Assembly: GCA_018711775.1 (NCBI GenBank)
Contig: DVHV01000058.1
Span: forward strand, 1 to 5,437
Reading direction: 5' to 3'
DNA length: 5,437 nt
Source: Candidatus Onthocola stercoravium
GTDB lineage: Bacteria > Bacillota_I > Bacilli_A > RF39 > UBA660
Under the pieces are notes generated by a model. That model made no database searches. It had not been told where the DNA came from and saw only the letters and a program-made list of their open reading frames with translations. How positions within the stretch are numbered: the first letter of the stretch is position 1; every line of letters starts with the position of its first letter. This document shows positions 1-5,437 of the stretch, in pieces. The translations under genes and the position numbers were made by a program.

Positions 1-34
1 CCATAAAAATTTACTCTTGACAAATCTTAGAATG

Positions 35-226
35 TCATTTATCACTACTAGTAGTTTGCATAACTACTCTTTTTGTTTCACTATTCCATAATAATGTTCC
101 ACCATTTTCACAACCTGATAACTGTTCATTAAAAATATATCCATCCTGTGGCCAAGTTGTATCACTAGATACTTGATATTCTCCACTATTCGCCTCAGTT
201 TCATACATCATGGTTAGCGCATTGGA
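35..226 (-). pseudogene. Remnant of a surface/pilin-like protein module (C-terminal fragment)
   Basis: The minus strand reads open from about position 238 down to a TGA at 35-37. The part that looks like real protein starts near SNALTMMYETEANSGEYQ and runs through a Trp-Pro (TTWPQDGYIFNEQLSG), a Cys-Glu-Asn-Gly (CENGGTLLW) and the end TTSSDK. I recognise this pattern from secreted or pilin-like proteins of uncultured gut Bacilli, where the module usually goes on after Asp-Lys with a Cys and a short aromatic strand. Here the codon after Asp-Lys is TGA, and the residues beyond it (HSKICQE, then TAA) do not resemble the module. There is no RBS before the internal ATGs at 206-211, and the reading starts mid-module next to a truncated gene on the other strand. 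It is therefore most likely a dead fragment cut at both ends. The family match is from memory; the open frame, stop and lack of an RBS are seen directly. Confidence 0.55.
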
Positions 227-407
227 ATTAAAACTAAGTCAAGAAGCACTAGCAGATAAAACTGATTTAAATACTAGGACTATACAAAGAATTGAAAATG
301 AAGAAGAAATACCCAGTTTAGAAACTTTATCTAAATTAGTTAATGCCTTAGAAATAAAAGATGAAGATTTAATAGAATATATTAAGAAATTTAGCAAACA
401 AAAATAA
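210..407 (+). pseudogene. 5'-truncated XRE/HTH_3 family transcriptional regulator
   Basis: The frame encodes 65 residues. From ELKLSQEALADKTDLNTRTIQRIENEE onward it matches the helix-turn-helix of XRE (Cro/C1-type) DNA-binding proteins: the LSQEALA turn, the recognition-helix segment NTRTIQRIEN, and the trailing helices ending in LVNALEIKDEDLIEYI. A complete HTH_3 domain would have about ten more residues in front (the usual start, first helix and Arg-rich stretch). Here these are replaced by MVSA, which is antisense to the neighbouring surface-protein remnant. No Shine-Dalgarno sequence precedes the ATG at 210, and an in-frame TGA lies at 174-176. Helix 1 is thus incomplete, and the ORF looks like a gene cut at about position 222 with a chance ATG. 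It could still be a small expressed protein, but nothing in the sequence supports that. The 3' end with TAA appears intact. Confidence 0.6.
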
Positions 408-426
408 AGTGCCAATTTAAGCACTC
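400..426 (-). terminator. Intrinsic terminator of the lemA-DUF2207 operon
   Basis: Read on the minus strand, a 7-bp stem (GAGTGCT pairing with GGCACTT, with G-U pairs at its two ends) encloses a 6-nt loop, TAAATT. It is followed by TATTTTT. It lies 15 bp past the TAA of the DUF2207 gene, as expected for a Rho-independent terminator. On the plus strand the same inverted repeat has a 5-bp core followed by CTATTTTT. It may therefore also weakly terminate transcription of the HTH remnant, which ends at 407. Confidence 0.7.
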
Positions 427-440
427 TATTTTTGCTTGAA

Positions 441-2300
441 TTAAAATCCACCGCCGCTGCGGCCTCCACCACCGAAGCCACCACCGGAAGAAAATCCACC
501 GCCGAATCCTCCACCACTGCTCATGGATGAACCGGCATTCATTCGGTTAATAGTCATTTGTGAAGTATTTATTGCTGAATGCATCGATGAAGTTATCAAA
601 TTTGCTATATGAATATTAGTTATATAATTTAGTGTGAAATAATCTATATCACTTACATTGGAAAATTCCGTTATCTTTACATTCATCACTTTTTCTACCT
701 TTTGAGCAAGCCCAAAAACAGTTGCATAAACCAAATATCTTTCCCACAAAACAATCTCCGGCAATTCTTTAATGCTAAAGTTACCAAAATCATTTAAAAA
801 TCTTTTAAAAGCTTGCCACCTTGCATAATGTTCTACACCTTTTTTTGTTTTTTTACTAAATGATATAGCATAAATCATAAATACAATAGCAAATAATACT
901 GTAATAAATCCTGGAATAAATTCAATATTATTATGAGTAATAAAAGTAATCAATATAATAGAATAAACTAGTAAAACAAAAGGTATTATTACATAATTTT
1001 TCTTTTTTTCAAAAAATTCTTCTGCCTCACCATCTTTTAAAACCATATTTTTCCAATTTGTATAACTATTCATAAATGTTTGACAAGTCTTAGTACTACT
1101 AGCATACTTCTTTAAAGCAGTTGTAGTAAAACTAGCAGTTCCTTTAGCAACATTATTAAATAAGAAATCTACTAAAGCATTTTCAGTATCACTTAATTTA
1201 TTTCTTGTAACTAAAGTAAATCTGTATTCATCCTTCACTTCAGGAACTGCTTCTACTTTAATGTTTTTCTTATAAACTAAATTCATTATCGAAGCACTTA
1301 AGGCATTCTCCGTAATAGTGTGATTCATCAAATAATCGACAACCTCAACATTATAATCATCAATAAATTCTCGATTATACTTTAATTTAAATAATGATTG
1401 TCTTTCGCGATCATATTTCAAATAAATATATACGAAAGCTCCAACTAAAGCAACATAGAAAATGACTGTGCCTACAACTGCTATATTCATTTTACTTCTA
1501 ATATCTTTTCTTAAAGCATTAGCCTCATTTGCTCTCTCAGTTTCTGTATCAATTATTTCATCAAATGTCTCATCACTATATTTACTAATACCAGTTACTA
1601 AATCATCTGCAAAAGTCATTCGAATATCTAAGGTTCCATATGATTCAAGTGATGGAATTGTTGCATAAATAATTGAATTAGTACCACTACTTTCTTCATA
1701 TACTTCCCCTTCTAATGGTCCATGAGCCCAAAAACGAAAATAATCACTTTCATCAAGAGCTGGAAGAGTAACTCGAATATTTAAATCTCCTATCTCATCA
1801 GCAAGTTCTCCACTAAAGAAATTCCAATAAAATTCTGCAAAGTTATCATGCATAGTTACAATTCCTTCAATAGTGTAATCCAATCTAAAAACATATTTTT
1901 CGCGATTTAAGGGATGATACATTCTAATGCTATAACCATCGCTTGTTGAATCGACAGAATATTTAAGATCTTCCCCAACACTTGCATATGTTACTAAATT
2001 AAATGATGTAAAATTATCATCAAATGTATTAAAAGATATTCTACTACTATCTAATCCTGACACTTTAATATTAGTTATATCTTCTGCTCGCATAGAACTT
2101 CTAATACTAGAATATGCTAAATTCATTTCATAACCATTAAGTGTTCCATCAACTAAAAATAACTCTGAAACTTCAACATCACCATTTTCTAATATCTTAG
2201 CATCAATATAATAAGACTCTATATCATAATTAACATCTGCTGCTAAAGCACAAATTGGTAATAATAAAAATACTAATAGACTTAATAATACTTTTTTCAT
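441..2300 (-). CDS. DUF2207 domain-containing membrane protein with Gly-rich C-terminal tail
   Basis: This is a predicted polytopic membrane protein of the DUF2207 family (COG4907 type), whose molecular function is not established. Numbered from the ATG at 2300 it has 619 residues. A Sec signal peptide (residues 1-20, KK then a Leu/Val core) has a probable cleavage after Ala-Leu-Ala. A beta-rich extracytoplasmic domain follows (about 22-265), then a transmembrane helix (273-295), a cytoplasmic domain (296-435) and two close helices (436-456 and 459-481). The family-typical segments HYARWQAFKRFLNDF (491-505) and LWERYLVYATVFGLAQKV (518-535) come next. The protein ends in a tail (about 594-619) of GGGF/GGGG units with Ser and Arg. 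Lys/Arg clusters after TM1, before TM2 and after TM3 put the middle domain and tail inside the cell. A GTG at 2304-2306 is in frame two codons earlier, but AGAGAGAG at 2307-2314 is far too close to it and well spaced for the ATG, so I chose the ATG. The gene follows lemA by about 40 bp across a terminator. Confidence 0.88.
   Translation of the reverse strand: MKKVLLSLLVFLLLPICALAADVNYDIESYYIDAKILENGDVEVSELFLVDGTLNGYEMNLAYSSIRSSMRAEDITNIKVSGLDSSRISFNTFDDNFTSFNLVTYASVGEDLKYSVDSTSDGYSIRMYHPLNREKYVFRLDYTIEGIVTMHDNFAEFYWNFFSGELADEIGDLNIRVTLPALDESDYFRFWAHGPLEGEVYEESSGTNSIIYATIPSLESYGTLDIRMTFADDLVTGISKYSDETFDEIIDTETERANEANALRKDIRSKMNIAVVGTVIFYVALVGAFVYIYLKYDRERQSLFKLKYNREFIDDYNVEVVDYLMNHTITENALSASIMNLVYKKNIKVEAVPEVKDEYRFTLVTRNKLSDTENALVDFLFNNVAKGTASFTTTALKKYASSTKTCQTFMNSYTNWKNMVLKDGEAEEFFEKKKNYVIIPFVLLVYSIILITFITHNNIEFIPGFITVLFAIVFMIYAISFSKKTKKGVEHYARWQAFKRFLNDFGNFSIKELPEIVLWERYLVYATVFGLAQKVEKVMNVKITEFSNVSDIDYFTLNYITNIHIANLITSSMHSAINTSQMTINRMNAGSSMSSGGGFGGGFSSGGGFGGGGRSGGGF
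444..530 (-). repeat. Gly-rich low-complexity coding repeat
   Basis: This is the coding sequence for the last 25-30 residues of the DUF2207 protein. It consists of repeated GGT/GGA/GGC glycine codons broken by TTC/TTT (Phe) and TCT/TCC/AGC (Ser), giving units such as SSGGGFGGG. It is visibly richer in G and C than the surrounding AT-rich DNA, simply because glycine codons begin GG. Phe-punctuated Gly tails at the extreme C terminus are common in DUF2207 and related LemA-linked membrane proteins. Confidence 0.75.
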
Positions 2301-2306
2301 AATCAC

Positions 2307-2314
2307 ACTCTCTC
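2307..2314 (-). promoter_or_regulatory. Weak RBS deciding the DUF2207 gene start
   Basis: AGAGAGAG on the minus strand has only partial complementarity to the 16S anti-Shine-Dalgarno sequence. Its spacing (6 nt to the ATG at 2298-2300, against none to the GTG at 2304-2306) favours the ATG. It starts just after the U tract of the preceding terminator. Compared with the strong lemA RBS, it suggests lower translation of the second gene. Confidence 0.5.
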
Positions 2315-2315
2315 T

Positions 2316-2340
2316 AAAAAAAAGACGTTTAGCACGTCCT
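2316..2340 (-). terminator. Intercistronic intrinsic terminator between lemA and the DUF2207 gene
   Basis: On the minus strand, AGGACGT pairs with ACGTCTT (7 bp, one G-U) around a 5-nt loop, GCTAA. A run of eight T residues begins within the 3' arm and continues past it. The stem starts at the last base of the lemA TAA codon (2340-2342), and the U tract ends one base before the purine-rich RBS of the next gene. By all usual criteria this is a Rho-independent terminator. Its position inside a two-gene unit, with no room for a promoter after it, implies partial termination and higher LemA than DUF2207 output. Confidence 0.8.
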
Positions 2341-2897
2341 TAAAATTTAACTTGAACATTTTCTCTTTCAGCCTCTTGGACTTCAAAGAATGTTTCTTTT
2401 TTAAATTTAAATATGCTAGCCACAATGTTACTTGGAACCATTTCAATTTTATTATTATATACAAGAACTGTATCATTATAAAATTGTCTAGCACTAGCAA
2501 TCTTACTTTCAGTTTCTGTAAGTTCCGTTTGCAAATGTTGGAAATTAGTATTAGCCTTTAAATCCGGATAACTTTCCGAAAGAGCAAATAACTTAGAAAT
2601 AGCCTGTTCCAACTCACCATCAGCCTTCATTTGTGCCTCAGGTGTTGTTGCAGAAACATAAGTATTTCTAGCCTTAATTACAGATTCCAAAGTTGATTCT
2701 TCATGTTTAGTATAACCTTTAACAGTTTCAACTAAATTTGGAATAAGATCAAATCTTCTTTTTAATTGCACATCAATTTGTGCCCATTGATCTTTTACTC
2801 TATTTCGTAAATCTACTAATTTATTGTAAGTCGAAATAGCCCAAACTATTATTAGTAAAACTATTACTACTATTACACCAAAAATAATCCATCCCAT
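2340..2897 (-). CDS. lemA: LemA family membrane-anchored protein
   Basis: LemA proteins are small helical proteins anchored by one N-terminal membrane helix and found across bacteria. Their biochemical role is unknown. This one has 185 residues, the usual length. Residues 3-22 form a hydrophobic Ile/Val helix, followed by YNKLVDLRNRVKDQWAQIDV (24-43), the family hallmark RRFDLIPNLVETVKGY (47-62), the ALSESYPDLKA segment (105-115), then NFQHLQTELTETE (118-130) and RQFYNDTVLVYNN (137-149). The closing segment FKFKKETFFEVQEAERENVQVKF (163-185) is also canonical. Basic residues right after the helix suggest a short external N terminus and a cytoplasmic helical bundle. The ATG at 2897 is fixed by a strong RBS (GGAGGATA) and fits the family's N terminus. 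The gene follows priA by 75 bp, has its own candidate promoter, and precedes the DUF2207 gene, a recurrent partner of LemA. Confidence 0.95.
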   Translation of the reverse strand: MGWIIFGVIVVIVLLIIVWAISTYNKLVDLRNRVKDQWAQIDVQLKRRFDLIPNLVETVKGYTKHEESTLESVIKARNTYVSATTPEAQMKADGELEQAISKLFALSESYPDLKANTNFQHLQTELTETESKIASARQFYNDTVLVYNNKIEMVPSNIVASIFKFKKETFFEVQEAERENVQVKF

Positions 2898-2903
2898 AAA
2901 TAT

Positions 2904-2911
2904 ATCCTCCT
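2904..2911 (-). promoter_or_regulatory. Strong RBS of lemA
   Basis: AGGAGGAT on the minus strand (TAGGAGGATATATTTATG context) is a near-perfect Shine-Dalgarno sequence about 8 nt from the ATG. It is the best RBS in the window and predicts efficient LemA translation. Confidence 0.85.
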
Positions 2912-2917
2912 AGAACT

Positions 2918-2956
2918 ATTTTATCATATTTTATCACTTTATAAAACCATTTTTAA
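2918..2956 (-). promoter_or_regulatory. Candidate promoter of lemA, with duplicated extended -10
   Basis: On the minus strand, TTAAAA (2951-2956; 4 of 6 matches to TTGACA) lies 17 bp upstream of TAAAAT (2928-2933). The latter carries the extended -10 dinucleotide, giving TGATAAAAT. Transcription would start near 2921, leaving a leader of about 24 nt that holds the RBS. A perfect 10-bp tandem copy (TGATAAAATA twice, 2917-2936) supplies a second extended -10 at 2918-2923. That copy lacks a good -35, and its start would cut into the RBS. No terminator follows priA, so read-through from priA is also possible. Confidence 0.5.
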
Positions 2957-2972
2957 TATCATTTACATTATA

Positions 2973-5150
2973 TTATATTCTTAAAGGATTAAAATCTATT
3001 TCCAAATAATTATCTTTATTGCCTGAAAATATATTATCTAAATCCTTTAATGTTGCCATTAATTTATCATCAAACTTATATTTTATTATTATTTGCATCC
3101 GATATTCATTATTAAATCTAAATACTGAGGCAGTTGTTGGTCCCAAGACAATTGTTTCTTTATTTAAATTATCGTCCAGATATTTTTTTACTTTTCTAGC
3201 ATCCTCGATAGTCTTTTCATAAACTTTCCCTATTACTTTAATACCTACTAAATAATAATATGGGGGATACTTCAATTTCTTTCTAAAATTCATCTCTTGT
3301 AAATAAAACTTATCATAATTATTACTTTTAACACACTCTATTACATAATTATCCGGATTAAACGTTTGAATTATTACTTCCCCAGGCATTTCACTTCTTC
3401 CAGCTCTACCTGCAACTTGACTTAACAGAGAATATGTTACTTCACTACTCCGATAATCTGGAATATTTAAAGATGCATCAGCATTTATTACTCCAACGAG
3501 TGTTACTTTTGGAAAATCTAAACCTTTACTAATCATCTGTGTACCTAATAATATATCATATTTATATTCTTTAAATTCTCCAATAATTTTTTCATGACTC
3601 CCCTTATTTCTCGTTGTATCTTGATCCATCCTTACTACCCTAGCATCTGGATACATTTCTTTAATTTTTTCTTCTAACCTTTCCGTACCTAAACCATAAT
3701 AATTTAAACTTGCTTCATGACACTCCGGACAAACTTCATCTTTTTTCTTTTGATATCCACAATAATGACATATCAAGTTATTCGTTGATTTATGGAATGT
3801 CAGTGTTATATCACAACTAGGACATTTATAGGTATATCCACAATTACTACAAGTAATAAATGTTGAGAAACCTCTTCTATTAAGTAGAAGTATTACTTGT
3901 TCTTTTCTAATCAGTTTTTCCCTAATCTTATTTTGCAAAAACTCACTAAATATTAAGTTTCTTTTCTTCATCTCACCTTCCATATCTATTACATGAATTA
4001 TAGGTAGTTTTGCATTACCAACTCGATTACTTAATTTAAGTAATTTATATACCCCTTTATCAGCCCTTGCTTTACTCTCAAGTGTAGGTGTAGCACTACC
4101 AAGTAAAACAGGAATATTATTGTATTTCCCCCGATATATGGCTATATCTCTAGCATGATACCTCGGATTATTATCTTGCTTATAACTACTACTATCTTCC
4201 TCATCAATAATTATTATTCCCAAATTAGTAAAAGGAACAAATATAGCACTTCTAGTACCAACTACAACATGCACTTCTCCCCGCAATATTTTTAAATATT
4301 CGTCATACTTTTCCCCTTCAGATAAAGATGAATGAAATATCGCAACATCACTACCAAAAGCCTCATAAAATCTTTTGGCAATCTGCGTAGTTAAACTAAT
4401 CTCAGGAACAAGCATAATTGCAGTTTTCCCTTCACTAATGCACTTTTCTATCCATTTAATGTAAACTTCTGTTTTACCACTACCAGTAACACCATATAGT
4501 AAATAAGTGTCGTATTTATTAAAATCAACACTTTTGTATACTCTTTCTTGATCTTCAGTAAGAGTCTTTTTAACTATTTCATCACTACCCTTATTAATCC
4601 TATACTTACTTACTTTTTCAATTGTAATAATCCCATTTTCTTCTAATGCTTTAACTATTTCACTAGATACTTCTTTTTTATTTAACTTTCCCACTTCTAA
4701 AATGTTATTTATTGCTTTAATCTGAGCCATTCTTCTTGGGTACTTACAAATATATTCCATTGCTTTTAATTTATCAGTAAGTACTAAATATTCATCAAAT
4801 TTATCATAATTATGTTCTTGCTTTTTTATCTTTAATGATGATGGTAACATTGTCTGATAAGCAGTTATTAGTGTACACAAAGTAATACTAGATAAGTACT
4901 TGCCAACATCCATAAGTTCCTTACTTAATACTAATTCTTCATTATCTATCCTAATTATTTCTTTAGCATCATATTCAGTATCGTTACTATTAACTATTTC
5001 CATAACAAAACCAAATACTTCCATTTTACCAAATGGTACATAAACTTTCATTCCTACTTTAATTTTATCTTTTAATTCTTCAGGAATTTTATATATAAAC
5101 GTTTTATTTAATGCCTTAACTCCATATTCTATTATTACATTTGCATACAT
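2973..5150 (-). CDS. priA: Primosomal protein N' (PriA), replication-restart DNA helicase
   Basis: PriA is a superfamily 2, 3'-to-5' DNA helicase that recognises stalled or D-loop forks and starts primosome assembly away from oriC. The 725 residues are close to the E. coli length. The N-terminal 3'-end-binding domain (about 1-100, YVPFGKMEVFGFV at 37-49) is followed by a winged-helix region (about 115-190). The helicase core has Walker A GVTGSGKT (220-227), VVGTRSAIF (296-304), a DExx box DEED (316-319) then SYKQDNNPRYHARD (322-335), GSATPTLES (351-359), GTQMISKGLDFP (536-547) and QVAGRAGR (578-585). Eight zinc-binding cysteines are intact: C434, C437, C443, C446, C461, C464, C474 and C477. 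Most PriA proteins have DEEH in motif II; here the last residue is Asp. The start at 5150 fits an RBS (GAGG, 7 nt spacing) and the usual PriA N terminus. The neighbours are not the coaBC or def-fmt genes common in other Firmicutes. Confidence 0.97.
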   Translation of the reverse strand: MYANVIIEYGVKALNKTFIYKIPEELKDKIKVGMKVYVPFGKMEVFGFVMEIVNSNDTEYDAKEIIRIDNEELVLSKELMDVGKYLSSITLCTLITAYQTMLPSSLKIKKQEHNYDKFDEYLVLTDKLKAMEYICKYPRRMAQIKAINNILEVGKLNKKEVSSEIVKALEENGIITIEKVSKYRINKGSDEIVKKTLTEDQERVYKSVDFNKYDTYLLYGVTGSGKTEVYIKWIEKCISEGKTAIMLVPEISLTTQIAKRFYEAFGSDVAIFHSSLSEGEKYDEYLKILRGEVHVVVGTRSAIFVPFTNLGIIIIDEEDSSSYKQDNNPRYHARDIAIYRGKYNNIPVLLGSATPTLESKARADKGVYKLLKLSNRVGNAKLPIIHVIDMEGEMKKRNLIFSEFLQNKIREKLIRKEQVILLLNRRGFSTFITCSNCGYTYKCPSCDITLTFHKSTNNLICHYCGYQKKKDEVCPECHEASLNYYGLGTERLEEKIKEMYPDARVVRMDQDTTRNKGSHEKIIGEFKEYKYDILLGTQMISKGLDFPKVTLVGVINADASLNIPDYRSSEVTYSLLSQVAGRAGRSEMPGEVIIQTFNPDNYVIECVKSNNYDKFYLQEMNFRKKLKYPPYYYLVGIKVIGKVYEKTIEDARKVKKYLDDNLNKETIVLGPTTASVFRFNNEYRMQIIIKYKFDDKLMATLKDLDNIFSGNKDNYLEIDFNPLRI

Positions 5151-5155
5151 AATTT

Positions 5156-5161
5156 TACCTC
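5156..5161 (-). promoter_or_regulatory. RBS of priA
   Basis: TTGAGGTAAAATTATG on the minus strand gives a GAGG core about 7 nt from the ATG at 5148-5150, confirming the start. It is moderate in strength. Confidence 0.65.
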
Positions 5162-5178
5162 AATTTTCTTGCATTATT

Positions 5179-5207
5179 ATTTTAACATTAAAGAGTTTTT
5201 ACTACAA
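5179..5207 (-). promoter_or_regulatory. Candidate sigma-A-type promoter of priA
   Basis: On the minus strand, TTGTAG (5202-5207) is separated by exactly 17 bp from TAAAAT (5179-5184). The latter is part of an extended -10, TGTTAAAAT. The -35 is only a half match, but the extended -10 compensates. The predicted start near 5172 leaves a leader of about 20 nt. The site sits in the 85-bp gap between the upstream nuclease gene and priA. Confidence 0.55.
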
Positions 5208-5209
5208 GC

Positions 5210-5236
5210 AATATTTAAATAACATAATATTTAAAT
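5210..5236 (+). repeat. 11-bp direct repeat just upstream of the priA promoter
   Basis: AATATTTAAAT occurs at 5210-5220 and again at 5226-5236, spaced by AACAT (period 16). Each copy contains the palindromes AATATT and ATTTAAAT. The pair lies immediately upstream of the priA -35, and its far copy touches the stop codon of the upstream gene. It could be an AT-rich UP-like element or an operator, or just chance in AT-rich DNA. Confidence 0.5.
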
Positions 5237-5437
5237 CAAGTAAGTAAATACGTCGTAACATAAATATCATTACTAGTTGTATATCCAATAACATACTTAT
5301 TCTTTTCTTTAACAATTAAAATTCCAATTGTTTTATTATTGTTATTTTCCTTTATATTATTTTCAATATAATTAACGTAAAAATCTAATTGACCAATATC
5401 TTGTGATTTCAACTTTCTTGTTTTAACTTCTACTACA
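5236..5437 (-). CDS. 3' end of a DUF1016 (YhcG-like) PDDEXK nuclease gene, cut by the window edge
   Basis: The minus strand is open from the window edge to a TGA at 5236-5238, giving 66 C-terminal residues. They begin VVEVKTRKLKSQDIGQLDFY and include NNKTIGILIVKEKNKYVIGY before the end VTTYLLT. This matches the C-terminal PDDEXK domain of DUF1016/YhcG proteins: the catalytic Glu-x-Lys in a strand (EVK), the basic x-K-L/F segment, the Gly-Gln-x-x-Phe-Tyr helix start, and the IGILIVKEK strand (compare the usual IGILLCKEK). Such nucleases are often found in accessory regions and beside restriction systems. The upstream Asp and the N-terminal part lie outside the window. The C terminus seems shorter than in many YhcG proteins, which carry a further tail. 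Other PDDEXK families are possible, but the GQLDFY spacing makes DUF1016 my first choice. There is no terminator after it. Confidence 0.68.
   Translation of the reverse strand, partial: VVEVKTRKLKSQDIGQLDFYVNYIENNIKENNNNKTIGILIVKEKNKYVIGYTTSNDIYVTTYLLT

Noticed and set aside
239..517. A 92-codon minus-strand open frame overlapping the HTH remnant and the 3' end of the DUF2207 gene
   Set aside because: It is an out-of-frame reading of the Gly-rich coding repeat plus antisense of the HTH gene, with no RBS and no recognisable domain. It happens to share the frame of the surface-protein remnant but is separated from it by a TGA at 239-241.
1462..1668. Plus-strand open frame of 68 codons inside the DUF2207 gene
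   Set aside because: It is antisense to a well-supported signal-peptide membrane protein, and its hydrophobic look mirrors the TM1 region. There is no RBS.
2241..2250. Possible lipoprotein lipobox (LPIC) in the DUF2207 signal peptide
   Set aside because: The residue before Cys is Ile, which does not fit the lipobox, and a clear Ala-Leu-Ala signal peptidase I site follows at once.
2303..2561. Minus-strand (2303-2500) and plus-strand (2352-2561) open frames over the 3' half of lemA
   Set aside because: Both overlap the canonical LemA reading frame in other frames and show no family features. The minus one also crosses the terminator hairpin.
2898..2972. Terminator after priA
   Set aside because: The gap contains only A/T runs and the tandem -10 repeat. 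No GC-containing stem with a U tract can be drawn.
3019..3222. Plus-strand open frame of 67 codons inside priA
   Set aside because: It is antisense to the conserved C-terminal domain of PriA, with no RBS or homology pattern.
1..5437. Mycoplasma-type code (TGA as tryptophan)
   Set aside because: Trp is TGG throughout priA, lemA and the DUF2207 gene, and none of them needs TGA read-through. Reading through the TGA at 5236 adds only six more codons before TAA and no family sequence.

Overview
The window is an AT-rich stretch of bacterial chromosome from a low-GC Firmicute or related Bacilli lineage. Strong AGGAGG-type ribosome binding sites, TAA-biased stops and extended -10 promoters support this. 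Tryptophan is encoded by TGG in all intact genes, and TGA acts as a stop, so this is not the Mycoplasma code. A decayed fragment at the left edge resembles a repeated extracytoplasmic module that I associate, from memory only, with uncultured gut Bacilli of the RF39/Erysipelotrichia kind. That placement is an inference.

Layout, left to right. Positions 1-440 hold no intact gene. They contain a minus-strand remnant of a surface or pilin-like protein (about 35-226), abutted by a plus-strand XRE-type helix-turn-helix gene that has lost its 5' end (about 222-407). The two meet head-on at a recombination scar. A hairpin with a U tract (400-426) then closes the minus-strand operon to the right. From 441 onward everything reads on the minus strand.

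In transcription order (right to left), the minus-strand genes are: the 3' end of a DUF1016/YhcG-like PDDEXK nuclease gene (5236 to beyond 5437); priA, the primosomal replication-restart helicase (2973-5150), with its own promoter; lemA (2340-2897), with its own promoter and a strong RBS; and a DUF2207 membrane protein with a glycine-rich tail (441-2300).

priA is a housekeeping replication-restart gene. lemA and the DUF2207 gene form a two-gene membrane unit of a kind seen in many bacteria but with no settled function. The most informative regulatory feature is a good intrinsic terminator in the 33-40 bp gap between lemA and the DUF2207 gene. It implies that LemA is made in excess and the DUF2207 protein only by read-through. 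I see no RNA gene, CRISPR array, transposase or convincing new system. The points worth a second look are the left-hand scar, the intercistronic terminator, the partial nuclease and a few promoter-proximal repeats.
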